From NCBI RefSeq assembly GCF_000430885.1, contig NZ_AUMW01000016.1, positions 1 through 64,000 on the forward strand: a stretch of 64,000 nucleotides of DNA. Direction: 5' to 3'. The DNA comes from Desulfotruncus alcoholivorax DSM 16058 (GTDB taxonomy: Bacteria > Bacillota > Desulfotomaculia > Desulfotomaculales > Desulfallaceae). The notes beneath the pieces were generated by a model. It saw nothing but the letters and a program-made list of their open reading frames with translations, ran no database searches and had not been told where the DNA came from. This document shows, one piece after another, positions 1-9,996 of this stretch. The position numbers were made by a program, and so were the translations under genes. Each line of letters opens with the position of its first letter. The stretch's first letter is position 1.

Positions 1-164
1 TCCCGGCGTTATCCCAGGCTATCAGGCAGGTTATCCACGCGTTACTCACCCGTCCGCCACTAAGTCTAGCAAAAAGTAAGCTTCTTGCTATTCTCCGTTC
101 GACTTGCATGTGTTAAGCACGCCGCCAGCGTTCGTCCTGAGCCAGGATCAAACTCTCCATGTAT
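1..164 (-). rRNA. 16S ribosomal RNA, 5' end (partial)
   Basis: The reverse complement carries the universal 16S 5' sequence (GAGTTTGATCCTGGCTCAG) followed by GACGAACGCTGGCGGC and ACATGCAAGTCGAACG, and continues through GTGGCGGACGGGTGAGTAACG to the window edge. Only about the first 160 nt of the gene are present; the rest lies left of the window. The exact mature 5' end (about position 160-165) is judged from alignment in memory. It follows gyrA on the same strand, as rrnO does in Bacillus subtilis. Confidence 0.97.
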
Positions 165-425
165 TTTTTTATAAAGAGTTTAATCTTTGCTCTCGTTTGG
201 AATTACTCTTCAAAGCTTTTGCTTTGACGAGGTTCTTTTGCTTGATTGCGCTCGCGCACAATCGCATCTCAACTCTGTTTAGTTTTCAAGGACCTGGTTC
301 GGTTTTCCACCGCTCGTTCAGCGGCGTTTTTAATTTTATCATCACTGGGCCGTTATGTCAAGTTCTATTTTTTGATCTTGTTTCCGTCTTTTTTTGCCGG
401 CTCACAGCGACTTTTATATGTTATC
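165..425 (-). other. 16S rRNA leader, no protein gene seen
   Basis: About 260 nt of transcribed leader between promoter P2 and the 16S 5' end. It includes a small hairpin-forming stretch (GATTG...CAATC around 244-264) and a TTTTCAAGGACC-like stretch near 283-294, of a kind often seen upstream of Firmicute rRNA genes. Short open frames on the plus strand here lack ribosome-binding sites and look like chance. Confidence 0.6.
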
Positions 426-453
426 ATTATAACCGGTTATTTTCAAGTGTAAA
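426..453 (-). promoter_or_regulatory. rRNA promoter P2 (sigma-A type)
   Basis: On the minus strand, TTTACA (448-453) and TATAAT (426-431) are separated by 16 bp. It lies about 65 bp downstream of a second promoter, giving the tandem P1/P2 layout usual for rRNA operons. Confidence 0.6.
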
Positions 454-493
454 TTAATAGCGTTTGTTTTAACCGGCAATAATCACGATTTAT

Positions 494-522
494 AATATAG
501 CAGACGTTTAATCCCTTGTCAA
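494..522 (-). promoter_or_regulatory. rRNA promoter P1 (sigma-A type)
   Basis: On the minus strand, a perfect TTGACA (517-522) and TATATT (494-499) are 17 bp apart. The -35 box begins one base after the T-run of the gyrA terminator, so the two transcription units are packed with almost no gap. Confidence 0.75.
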
Positions 523-523
523 C

Positions 524-559
524 AAAAAAAGCGCGCTAAATCAGTTCCTTTAGCACGCT
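524..559 (-). terminator. rho-independent terminator of the gyrA transcript
   Basis: Read on the minus strand, AGCGTGCTAAA (549-559) pairs with TTTAGCGCGCT (530-540) with one G-U pair, and a run of seven Ts (524-530) follows. It separates gyrA from the rRNA operon. Confidence 0.85.
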
Positions 560-580
560 TTCAGTATTTTTTTTCCTTAA

Positions 581-622
581 CCCTTAAATTGGGGACATTC
601 CTCGAAGGGGTGTGCCCCTTTA
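581..622 (-). repeat. dispersed palindromic repeat, copy A (after gyrA)
   Basis: On the minus strand the element reads AAAGGGGCACACCCC..GAGGAATGTCCCCAATTTAAGGG. It starts inside the TAA stop codon of gyrA. The outer arms (GGGG-ACA / TGTCCCC) and an inner CCTC/GAGG-like stem form a hairpin. It is nearly identical to the copy at 5381-5423 and related to those at 24969-25003 and 18354-18397. Confidence 0.8.
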
Positions 623-3058
623 CTCATCCCCGCCATCATCAGTTGCAACAACCCTTGCCACCGCAACCAAGTGATCTCCTTCGCTTAATTTCATCAGCAA
701 CACACCCTGAGTGGCCCGGCCGAACAATGAAATATTATCAGCCTTTAATCTAATCATTATCCCATCGGCACTAATCATCAATACTTCTTCATCAGGTGCA
801 ATAACCTGAAGCGAAACCACATGGCCATTACGGGGTGTACATTTAATATTTGTTACTCCCATGCCGCCCCTGGTCTGGGTTCTATATTCATCGAGTCTGG
901 TTCTTTTACCATAACCCTTGCTGGTTACAACCAATAAATCGCTACCTTCCCGCACCCTATCCATGGATACCACTACATCATCTTCCTTTAGGGTGATGCC
1001 TTTTACCCCTCGGGATGCCCTGCCTGTAGGACGAACATCACCTTCGGAAAATCTAATGGCCATACCAAACTTGGTTCCAATTATTATCTCTTCATCATTT
1101 TCAGTCATTAATACGTCTATAAGCGAATCACCTTCGTCCAGGTTTAAAGCAATTATGCCATCCCGCCTGGATGTATCATATTCGTTTAATGAAGTCTTTT
1201 TAACTATGCCGTTGCGGGTCAGCATAAAAAGATAATGATTGGAGTAGTATTCCTTAATAGGTATAACCGTGGTTATATGTTCATCGTTGTCCACATAAAG
1301 CAGGTTTACTATGGCAGTGCCTCTGGCTTGCCGACCGGCTTCAGGAATCTCGTATCCTTTAAGCCGGTAAACTTTGCCTTTAGTAGTAAAAAACAAAAAA
1401 TAATGATGCGTTGTAGCAATAAAAAGGTGTCTGAGAAAATCGTCATCTTTAACGCCCATTGCGTGAATACCGCGGCCGCCTCTTCTCTGGCTGCGATAAG
1501 TTTCAAGAGGCATTCTCTTTATATATCCTTCATTAGTAATGGTTACAACTATATCTTCTTCGGGAATCAGGTCAATATCCTCAAAATCTATACTCTCATC
1601 GGTAATGGCGGTACGGCGTCTATCACCGTATTTTTCTTTAATCTCCAGTATTTCCTGTTTAATAATGCCCAGCACCATTTTTTCATCTGCCAGTACTGAC
1701 CTAAAATAATCAATTTTTTTGATCAATTCCTTATATTCGGCCTCCAGCTTATCTATTTCAAGACCGGTTAAACGGTGAAGACGCATGTCCAGAATGGCCT
1801 GGGCCTGTTTTTCGGTAAAACTGAATCTATCCATCAGGTTTTTTCTGGCTTGGTCCACAGTCCTGGAACCACGAATTATTTTAATTACTTCGTCAAGGTT
1901 GGCGAGAGCAATACGCAATCCTTCTACAATATGGGCCCTTTCCTCGGCCTTGTTTAGATCATACCTGGTACGCCTGATAATTATTTCCTTTTGGTGTTCC
2001 AAATAGTGGTAAAGTAATTCTTTAAGGTTTAAAACTTTTGGCTGCCCATTAACCAGCGCAAGCAATATTACCCCAAAAGAATCTTGCATTTGGGTATGTT
2101 TATAAAGCTGGTTTAGTATGACTTGCGGATTGGCGTCCCGGCGTAATTCAATAACTATCCGCATGCCATGCCGGTCAGACTCATCTCTAAGGTCAGTAAT
2201 ACCTTCGATTTTTTTATCTTTAACCAGTTCGGCTATTTTCTCAACCAGTTTGGCTTTATTTACTTGATATGGCAGCTCGGTCACAATAATGCTGCTTTTT
2301 TTACCTGTTTCTTCAATTTCAGCCTTGGCCCTAACCTTTATTGAGCCCCTGCCTGTCCTATAAGCAGATTTAATGCCTTCTCGCCCCATAATTATAGCAC
2401 TGGAAGGAAAATCAGGTCCTTTAATTACTTTCAATAAGTCATTAATGTCTGTCTCAGGGTTATCAATTAACATAACGACTCCATCAATAACCTCGGTAAG
2501 GTTATGCGGCGGAATATTAGTGGCCATACCCACCGCAATTCCGGCAGAGCCGTTTACCAGTAAGTTTGGAATGCGGGAAGGTAAAATAACAGGCTCCTTG
2601 CCGCTTTCATCATAATTTGGTGCAAAATCAACAGTTTCTTTTTCAATATCAGACAGCATTAAAGTTGCTATTTTGGACAAGCGTGCCTCAGTGTAACGCA
2701 TGGCCGCTGCTGCATCGCCATCTACCGATCCAAAGTTGCCGTGCCCGTCTACCAAAGGATAACGGGAAGAAAAATCCTGGGCCAATCTTACCAATGTGTC
2801 ATAAATTGCAGCATCACCATGGGGGTGGTATTTAGCCATAACTTCACCGACAATGTACGCCGATTTGCGATGGGGTTTGTCAGGTGTAACCCCCAGTGTT
2901 TGCATGGCGTAAAGAATTCTACGGTGAACAGGTTTCAGACCGTCCCTTACATCTGGCAAAGCCCTGCCCACAATTACACTCATAGCATAATCTAAATAAG
3001 AATGTTTCATTTCATCGTTTATATCAATAGGAACCACTTTTCCGGTTAAAGCAGGCAC
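620..3058 (-). CDS. gyrA: DNA gyrase subunit A
   Basis: Breakage-reunion subunit of DNA gyrase, which with GyrB introduces negative supercoils using ATP. The 812-aa protein has the normal length. The active-site tyrosine is Y122 (in RYTEARLSK), and the GyrA-box QRRGGRG is at residues 524-530, starting the C-terminal DNA-wrapping domain. In the quinolone-determining region the residue at the position of E. coli Ser83 is Ala83 (HGDAAIYD), while Asp87 is kept. Translation starts at GTG (3056-3058) behind GAGGTGA. It is preceded by its own promoter and the gyrB terminator, so it may be expressed partly apart from gyrB. The stop codon touches a dispersed repeat. Confidence 0.98.
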   Translation of the reverse strand: MPALTGKVVPIDINDEMKHSYLDYAMSVIVGRALPDVRDGLKPVHRRILYAMQTLGVTPDKPHRKSAYIVGEVMAKYHPHGDAAIYDTLVRLAQDFSSRYPLVDGHGNFGSVDGDAAAAMRYTEARLSKIATLMLSDIEKETVDFAPNYDESGKEPVILPSRIPNLLVNGSAGIAVGMATNIPPHNLTEVIDGVVMLIDNPETDINDLLKVIKGPDFPSSAIIMGREGIKSAYRTGRGSIKVRAKAEIEETGKKSSIIVTELPYQVNKAKLVEKIAELVKDKKIEGITDLRDESDRHGMRIVIELRRDANPQVILNQLYKHTQMQDSFGVILLALVNGQPKVLNLKELLYHYLEHQKEIIIRRTRYDLNKAEERAHIVEGLRIALANLDEVIKIIRGSRTVDQARKNLMDRFSFTEKQAQAILDMRLHRLTGLEIDKLEAEYKELIKKIDYFRSVLADEKMVLGIIKQEILEIKEKYGDRRRTAITDESIDFEDIDLIPEEDIVVTITNEGYIKRMPLETYRSQRRGGRGIHAMGVKDDDFLRHLFIATTHHYFLFFTTKGKVYRLKGYEIPEAGRQARGTAIVNLLYVDNDEHITTVIPIKEYYSNHYLFMLTRNGIVKKTSLNEYDTSRRDGIIALNLDEGDSLIDVLMTENDEEIIIGTKFGMAIRFSEGDVRPTGRASRGVKGITLKEDDVVVSMDRVREGSDLLVVTSKGYGKRTRLDEYRTQTRGGMGVTNIKCTPRNGHVVSLQVIAPDEEVLMISADGIMIRLKADNISLFGRATQGVLLMKLSEGDHLVAVARVVATDDGGDE

Positions 3059-3097
3059 GGATATTTCACCTCAAACTGTAAATTATTACACTTTATT

Positions 3098-3126
3098 AGT
3101 ATAATTGCCGTAATTGGCTTAGGCAA
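3098..3126 (-). promoter_or_regulatory. putative gyrA promoter
   Basis: On the minus strand, TTGCCT (3121-3126) and TATACT (3098-3103) are 17 bp apart, about 40 bp upstream of the gyrA GTG start. Confidence 0.6.
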
Positions 3127-3144
3127 TACCGACTAGGCTTAAAC

Positions 3145-3172
3145 TAAAAGAGCGGGAAACGCTGTTCCCGCC
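3145..3172 (-). terminator. terminator downstream of gyrB
   Basis: Minus strand: GCGGGAA (3165-3171) pairs with TTCCCGC (3152-3158), followed by TCTTTTAG. The T-tract is short, so partial read-through into gyrA is possible. Confidence 0.6.
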
Positions 3173-3189
3173 AAAGTAGAAACTTTGCA

Positions 3190-5088
<1,899 letters not shown>

Positions 5089-5114
5089 TCACAGATCCTC
5101 CGTTTCCAAACTGG

Positions 5115-5369
5115 TTAGTCTTCACTTGATACTGGGGACAAAGCTCGCTTTTTTAAGGTAGTGCAAGAAATTGGAGACAAATAAATTTCATTGTTAGTAA
5201 TTACGTAAGTTTTTTCTTTTCCGGGTTCTGAAATATTTATAATAAAACCTTCGTCGCCGGCTATCTCCAAAAATTCCCTGGTAATAGCGGAAGCTTTTGA
5301 TCTAATATCTAAAATGGCAACTATTTCCCTTTTAGGAACAATTACGTCCCCTCCGAGGTGTAAAAACAT
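5115..5369 (-). CDS. remB: extracellular matrix regulator RemB-like protein (DUF370/YaaB)
   Basis: Small 84-aa protein beginning MFLHLGGDVIVPKREIVAIL, matching the DUF370 family. In B. subtilis the gene at this same place (yaaB, between recF and gyrB) is called remB, a paralogue of the biofilm DNA-binding regulator RemA. Its function here is inferred from position and family only. It starts 3 bp after recF. Its SD GGGAGG overlaps the recF end and the right edge of a dispersed repeat. The 26-bp gap to gyrB indicates one operon. Confidence 0.85.
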   Translation of the reverse strand: MFLHLGGDVIVPKREIVAILDIRSKASAITREFLEIAGDEGFIINISEPGKEKTYVITNNEIYLSPISCTTLKKRALSPVSSED

Positions 5370-5372
5370 CCG

Positions 5373-6509
5373 CTATTCCTCCCTTAAATTGGGGACATTC
5401 CTCAATGAGGTGTGTCCCCTTTCCTCTATAGTTCCCCTGTTAATAAAGTATATCCTGTCCACATGACGGCTAATTGTTTTGGGAATTTCAGTAGTTGTGA
5501 TAAATGCTTGATTATTGCCGCTAATAAGCTTAATTAAGTAATTTTGGCGATTTTCATCTAACTCCATTAAAACATCATCCAGCAACATAATTGGATTTTG
5601 TCCTGATTGACGTTTAAATAATTCCATTTGTGCAGCTTTTAAAGCCAGCACTACCGACCTTACTTGCCCTTGCGATCCGAAATTACGAATATCCTTATTA
5701 TTTAATAAAAATGTTATATCGTCTCTGTGTGGGCCAAACAAGGTTTGTTTTTTATATATTTCTTCCTTTTCCCTTGATTTCCCTTCAATAATAAAATCAT
5801 TAATAATTTGATCTATACTTGTTGAACCTGAAATTTTAGCTGATGATAAATATTTCATATCAAGAATTTCATTTTTGCCAGCGATAACAGCATAAATGTC
5901 TCGAACCAGCGGAAAATAGTTTTTTAAAAGTTTTATTCTTCTGTAAAGAACTTCCGCGCCATATCTATAAAATTCCTCATTCCATATCTTAAATTCATCT
6001 TGGCGATACCCTCCACGCCGGAGCAGATTATTTCTATGCAATATAATTCTTTTATATTGTTGTATAAGCTTGCGATATACAGGGTTTATAGACCCAATAT
6101 CGTAATCGATAAAATCCCGCCTTTGGGAAGGCGGGCCTTTAATAATGTGTAAATCTTCAGGCCTGAACAAAATGATTCCGTAGTGACCTGGTAAATTCTT
6201 GCGATCATTTTCTGTTCCATTTATTAGTATTTTTTTAAAACCGTCAAATTTAACTTGGATATGTACATCAACCGTAAAACCGTCTAACTGGTATGATGAC
6301 TTCAATATGGATTGTTCGCTACCCCATCTTACAACATCTTTGTCCTTCAATCTAAAGGAAAAACCCATCCCGCTTATAAAAATAGCTTCTAACAAATTGG
6401 TTTTTCCCTGGGCATTGGGTCCGGTTATAATATTTATCCCTTGATCAGGGCTAAAATTTATTTCCAAATAATTCCGAAAATCTTTTAGCAGCAATTCATT
6501 TAAAAACAA
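5373..6509 (-). CDS. recF: DNA replication and repair protein RecF
   Basis: ABC-type ATPase that loads RecA at gapped DNA with RecO and RecR. Walker A is GPNAQGKT (30-37), the signature is in GSQGQVRS, and Walker B is PIMLLDDVLMELD. The 378-aa length is close to the family norm. The start is TTG (6507-6509) with SD GGGAGGG. The last residues, RGHTSLRNVPNLRE, are encoded by a copy of the dispersed GGGGACA...TGTCCCC repeat (5381-5423), so this C-terminal tail is probably repeat-derived and not part of the conserved fold. The gene lies 37 bp after dnaN. Confidence 0.97.
   Translation of the reverse strand: MFLNELLLKDFRNYLEINFSPDQGINIITGPNAQGKTNLLEAIFISGMGFSFRLKDKDVVRWGSEQSILKSSYQLDGFTVDVHIQVKFDGFKKILINGTENDRKNLPGHYGIILFRPEDLHIIKGPPSQRRDFIDYDIGSINPVYRKLIQQYKRIILHRNNLLRRGGYRQDEFKIWNEEFYRYGAEVLYRRIKLLKNYFPLVRDIYAVIAGKNEILDMKYLSSAKISGSTSIDQIINDFIIEGKSREKEEIYKKQTLFGPHRDDITFLLNNKDIRNFGSQGQVRSVVLALKAAQMELFKRQSGQNPIMLLDDVLMELDENRQNYLIKLISGNNQAFITTTEIPKTISRHVDRIYFINRGTIEERGHTSLRNVPNLREE
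5381..5423 (-). repeat. dispersed palindromic repeat, copy B (inside the 3' end of recF)
   Basis: Minus strand: GAAAGGGGACACACCTC..GAGGAATGTCCCCAATTTAAGGG. GGGGACA/TGTCCCC (7 bp) and CCTC/GAGG (4 bp) pair to form a hairpin. It is read in frame as the RecF C-terminus. It shares 22 identical bases with copy A at its AATTTAAGGG end. Confidence 0.85.
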
Positions 6510-6546
6510 CTATGAGCCCTCCCGGTTAGTTACACCAGCACCTTTA

Positions 6547-7650
6547 TTAGGCCACGGCGGGCACCAGGATGGAAAAATAACTTTGATCACCCACAGGTTC
6601 AAAAATTGCGGGACTTTCATGGCCACTAATTTTAATATTTACCTCTTCAGTATCCATGGAACGCAAGAGATCTATAAAAAATCTGATATTAAATCCTACA
6701 TCCATTGGATCTCCCGAAAAAGCAGTGGTAATTTCCTCGCGGATTCTACCAGATTCAGTATAAAAATAAAGCAATAATTGCTCTGGTTGGAAACGAATAT
6801 TAAAAACATTTCTCCTTGTATCTATTAATAACGAAGCCCTTTCAGCAGCGTCAAGCAAATCACTGACCTTAGATTTTAACTCGCAAACAAAATTTGATGG
6901 AATAACTATCCTGTAATTAGGAAATTGGCCTGTAATTAGGCGAGACATAATACAAATATTGTTTACAGTAAAAAAAACCTTGTTATCGGTAAGATAAATT
7001 TCAAAATAATCATCAACTGCGTCAATTATTTTAAAAACTTCGTTAAGAGTTTTTCCGGGAACAATAATATTTATAATTTGGCCATTTGAATCAACGGCTT
7101 TTTCCTGACTTACAGCCAGTTTTCTAATATCAGTGGCCACCATTGATAAAGTTCCATCTTCATCTACAGTTATATTGACACCGGTAAAGACCGGCCTTCT
7201 TTCGTCATTAGAAACAGCAAAAAGCACTCTCTTTAACATTCTTTTGAAAATATTTTGATTTAGGCGTAAAGTTGGTTTATTGGGTAATTCTGGAAATAAT
7301 GGAAATTCTTCAGCAGGAAAACCGTTTAAAACCATTTCTGAATTCCCATAATTAAAAGTAGTGGTGTTTGAAGAAATATCACACTTTACATCAATATTGC
7401 CGACAGGAAGTTTGGTCATAAGGCTGGATACATATTTTGATGGTAATGCTGCTGCTCCGTCTAATAATGAATCGACTTGCAAGGAGCAGCGGATACCAAA
7501 TTCAAGGTCAGTTGCCGTTACGTTTAGAATATTTCCAATAGTTTCTAAATGAACACAAGAAAATATTGGCATGGGGTTTCGATTGGAAACAGCCCTTTGA
7601 ACGATATTAATTGCATAAGATAACTGGTCCCTGTTTATTGAAAAGTGCAT
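6547..7650 (-). CDS. dnaN: DNA polymerase III sliding clamp (beta subunit)
   Basis: Ring-shaped processivity clamp. The 367-aa protein has the normal three-domain length. It begins MHFSINRDQLSYAINIVQRAV and ends YFSILVPAVA, closely like Firmicute DnaN. The ATG is at 7648-7650 with SD AGGTGATGTT. It follows dnaA after the AT-rich origin spacer and leads the recF-remB-gyrB operon. Confidence 0.98.
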   Translation of the reverse strand: MHFSINRDQLSYAINIVQRAVSNRNPMPIFSCVHLETIGNILNVTATDLEFGIRCSLQVDSLLDGAAALPSKYVSSLMTKLPVGNIDVKCDISSNTTTFNYGNSEMVLNGFPAEEFPLFPELPNKPTLRLNQNIFKRMLKRVLFAVSNDERRPVFTGVNITVDEDGTLSMVATDIRKLAVSQEKAVDSNGQIINIIVPGKTLNEVFKIIDAVDDYFEIYLTDNKVFFTVNNICIMSRLITGQFPNYRIVIPSNFVCELKSKVSDLLDAAERASLLIDTRRNVFNIRFQPEQLLLYFYTESGRIREEITTAFSGDPMDVGFNIRFFIDLLRSMDTEEVNIKISGHESPAIFEPVGDQSYFSILVPAVA

Positions 7651-7841
7651 AACATCACCTTCTTAATAATAGAAATTATTATAAAATAAAACAGTAGTAA
7701 TAGTAATAGTAGGGGGAAAACAGTGGAAAAAACGATAAAACGGAATTAAATAACGGAATGCCGTTGTTGAAATCTATGTTAATAAATCCATTTTAATATT
7801 GTTAATTTAAAGCTGAAAAGTTACATTAACGAACTTATAAA
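7651..7841 (-). other. oriC DNA-unwinding region with DnaA-trios (dnaA-dnaN spacer)
   Basis: Reading from dnaA towards dnaN, the minus strand shows TTTTCCACT (7722-7730, 7 of 9 matches to a DnaA box), a C/G cluster (7712-7716), then six trinucleotides CTA CTA TTA CTA TTA CTA (7695-7712). A ~45-bp A/T-only-rich stretch follows up to the dnaN SD. This order (box, GC cluster, DnaA-trios, AT-rich DUE) is that of the B. subtilis basal unwinding element. A small AACGG/CCGTT hairpin (about 7750-7775) may weakly terminate dnaA. Confidence 0.8.
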
Positions 7842-9173
7842 TTAGTTTTGTTTAATGGTTTCTATTAACTTGTGGACAGTTTGGGCAAAGGTGGGATCCC
7901 TTTGGATTTCTGTTGCAACCTTATCCTGAGCGTGTAAAACCGTTGTATGATCTCTGCCACCGAAAAAATCACCAACTTTTGGTAAGGAATAATCAGTTAA
8001 TTCACGGCATAAATACATCGCGATTTGGCGTGGCAATGCAACGGCACGATTTCTTTTTTTTGATTTTAAATCTTCAATTTTAATGCCGAAGAAATTAGCT
8101 ACTTTTTGCTGGATTAGCTGTACCGTTATTTCAACAGGTTTTTTGTCTGGTAAAATATCTTTTAAAACTTCTTTTGCAGTATCCAGATCAATAGTTTCGT
8201 TCGTTAAAGAACTGTAAGCTGCCACCCTGATTAAAGCACCTTCCAGTTCCCTAATATTAGAATTAATTCTGCCGGCGATAAAAGTAATAATATCGTCTTG
8301 GACATTATAGTTTTCCATGTTCGCTTTTTTTTGCAGAATAGCTATTCTGGTTTCATAATCAGGCGGTTGAATATCTGTTATTAATCCCCATTCAAATCGG
8401 GAGCGCAGCCTGTCTTCAAGAGTTGGTATTTCCTTAGGAGGACGGTCACTAGAAATAACTATCTGCTTGCTGGCTTCATAAAGTGTGTTAAAAGTGTGGA
8501 AAAATTCTTCCTGTGTTCTTTCCTTACCAGCTAAAAACTGGATATCATCTATAAGTAATGTATCAATGTTCCGGTACTTTTCTTTAAATTCAACGGTTTT
8601 TTCCTCACGTATCGCACTAATCAAATCGTTGGTAAACTTTTCTGAAGTTACATATGCAACCTGTAGTTTGTTAGTTTCACTGATAAAGTGGCCTATGGCA
8701 TGCATTAGGTGTGTTTTGCCAAGACCTACCCCTCCGTATATAAATAAGGGGTTATATGCTTTAGCCGGTGAGTCTGCTACAGCCAAACAGGCAGCATGGG
8801 CAAATCTGTTGCTATCACCAACTACAAAATTATCAAAGGTGTATTTAGGGTTTAAGGGGGCATTTTTAAGCTCATAAACAGCTTTACGGTAAATTGTTTC
8901 AGAATTGTCTTGGATTATTTCATCCTGCATAACAAACTGTACATCTATTACAGAGTTATCTATTTTGCTGATAATATCTTTAAATAAAGGGGCATAACTA
9001 TTATTAAGCCAATCCCTGGAAAATTGATCATGAACAATAATGTAGAATATATTGTTTTTTATAGAAACGGGTTTCATTATTTTGATCCAAGTATCATAGG
9101 ATTGGGAATTTAACCTGCTTTTTAATTCATTAACTGTTTTTCCCCAGATGGTCATAACATCGGCACTAATCAA
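7842..9173 (-). CDS. dnaA: chromosomal replication initiator DnaA
   Basis: AAA+ initiator that binds DnaA boxes and melts oriC. The 443-aa protein has domain I (about 1-85), a very short linker, AAA+ domain III with Walker A GGVGLGKT (147-154) and Walker B LLIDDIQFLAGK, and domain IV with the DNA-binding signature near GGRDHTTVLHAQDKV at the C-terminus. The start is TTG (9171-9173), supported by GAGGGGGAA 7 nt upstream; an internal ATG at codon 7 is a weaker option. It is flanked on both sides by origin elements. Confidence 0.98.
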   Translation of the reverse strand: MISADVMTIWGKTVNELKSRLNSQSYDTWIKIMKPVSIKNNIFYIIVHDQFSRDWLNNSYAPLFKDIISKIDNSVIDVQFVMQDEIIQDNSETIYRKAVYELKNAPLNPKYTFDNFVVGDSNRFAHAACLAVADSPAKAYNPLFIYGGVGLGKTHLMHAIGHFISETNKLQVAYVTSEKFTNDLISAIREEKTVEFKEKYRNIDTLLIDDIQFLAGKERTQEEFFHTFNTLYEASKQIVISSDRPPKEIPTLEDRLRSRFEWGLITDIQPPDYETRIAILQKKANMENYNVQDDIITFIAGRINSNIRELEGALIRVAAYSSLTNETIDLDTAKEVLKDILPDKKPVEITVQLIQQKVANFFGIKIEDLKSKKRNRAVALPRQIAMYLCRELTDYSLPKVGDFFGGRDHTTVLHAQDKVATEIQRDPTFAQTVHKLIETIKQN

Positions 9174-9238
9174 AAAGTGTTCCCCCTCAAACAGTTTAAT
9201 AAAAAAATAGGGTATTAATTAACAAATTATGCACAAAG

Positions 9239-9259
9239 TTATCCACAAGGTGTGGATAA
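9239..9259. other. oriC: two perfect DnaA boxes in inverted orientation
   Basis: TTATCCACA (9239-9247) and TGTGGATAA (9251-9259) are both perfect 9-mers, facing each other across 3 bp, about 70 bp upstream of dnaA. They likely serve both origin assembly and dnaA autoregulation. No further perfect boxes were noticed between dnaA and rpmH. Confidence 0.88.
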
Positions 9260-9352
9260 CTAGATAAAGGGGCTAACCAAAATAATACCAAATTTTACTG
9301 TTGTATTCAACTAACCTGTGCTTAAAAAAGATAAGCAAGAATAAATATATGC

Positions 9353-9382
9353 TTGACTCTAAAACAGGGCATACTATATAAT
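9353..9382 (+). promoter_or_regulatory. rpmH promoter
   Basis: TTGACT (9353-9358), 18-bp spacer, TATAAT (9377-9382), about 77 bp upstream of rpmH, divergent from dnaA. Confidence 0.7.
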
Positions 9383-9458
9383 GTACTACGTACGCCTAGT
9401 ATTTTCCAAACGACTTAAGATAATATTAAACTGGTTAGTGTTAACAGGGGGTGTTTAG

Positions 9459-9593
9459 ATGAAAAGGACATACCAGCCAAAAAATAGACAAAGAAAAAAA
9501 GTTCATGGCTTTTTAAAGAGAATGTCTACAAAAGCGGGGCGTAAAGTGATTAAAAATAGAAGGTTAAAAGGTAGAAAAAGACTTACAGCATAA
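9459..9593 (+). CDS. rpmH: 50S ribosomal protein L34
   Basis: A 44-aa, very basic protein starting [14 protein letters not shown] and ending [11 protein letters not shown], the standard L34 sequence and length. ATG at 9459 follows AGGGGGTG by 7 nt. It is the first gene rightwards of oriC, followed by rnpA in the conserved rpmH-rnpA order. Confidence 0.98.
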   Translation: MKRTYQPKNRQRKKVHGFLKRMSTKAGRKVIKNRRLKGRKRLTA

Positions 9594-9614
9594 GGCCGCT
9601 ACAGGTGGCCTTTT
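9592..9614 (+). terminator. hairpin / attenuator between rpmH and rnpA
   Basis: AAGGCCGC and GTGGCCTT pair (8 bp with one G-U) around a TACAG loop, followed by TTTT. It starts at the rpmH stop codon. It may lower rnpA expression relative to the abundant L34 mRNA. Confidence 0.55.
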
Positions 9615-9645
9615 GCTAATTGTGGATGGTAATTGAACTGGCAAT

Positions 9646-9993
9646 ATGAAAAAAAAATACTTACTTAAAAAAAACAAAGAATATAGAAATGTCTATAATA
9701 GGGGCATATCACTGGCCAACCGATATGCAGTTATTTTTGCCTTGGAAAATCGTCTTGATTATAGCAGATTCGGTTTTTCCGTGAGTAAGAAGATAGGTAA
9801 GGCAGTGGTAAGAAATAAGGTCAGAAGAAGGTTAAAGGAAGTTTGTAGAAAATGCCGTAACGGGTTAGACAGCGGATATGATTATATTATTATCGCGCGT
9901 AAAGGAATCGAGAAATTGGACTTTAATTCCGTACAGGATGCTGTGGAAAATCTGGTGTACAGAATAAAAAAGAAAACCGCAAGGAAGAATTAA
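9646..9993 (+). CDS. rnpA: ribonuclease P protein component
   Basis: Basic protein cofactor of RNase P, which matures the 5' ends of tRNAs. The 115-aa protein contains the RNR motif region (GFSVSKKIGKAVVRNKVRRR, about residues 42-61). An in-frame TGA lies 12 nt upstream, so ATG 9646 is the first possible ATG start, but no good SD precedes it, which suggests weak or coupled translation. yidD follows 3 bp after its stop codon. Confidence 0.96.
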   Translation: MKKKYLLKKNKEYRNVYNRGISLANRYAVIFALENRLDYSRFGFSVSKKIGKAVVRNKVRRRLKEVCRKCRNGLDSGYDYIIIARKGIEKLDFNSVQDAVENLVYRIKKKTARKN

Positions 9994-9996
9994 AAA

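Noticed and set aside
32-42. TTATCCACG, a DnaA-box-like sequence
   Set aside because: It lies inside the conserved 16S rRNA sequence (GTAACGCGTGGATAACCTGCC), so it is explained by the rRNA.
581-622. Intrinsic terminator of gyrA
   Set aside because: The palindrome lacks a T-run after its stem, and a better terminator follows at 524-559; it also recurs elsewhere, so it is treated as a repeat.
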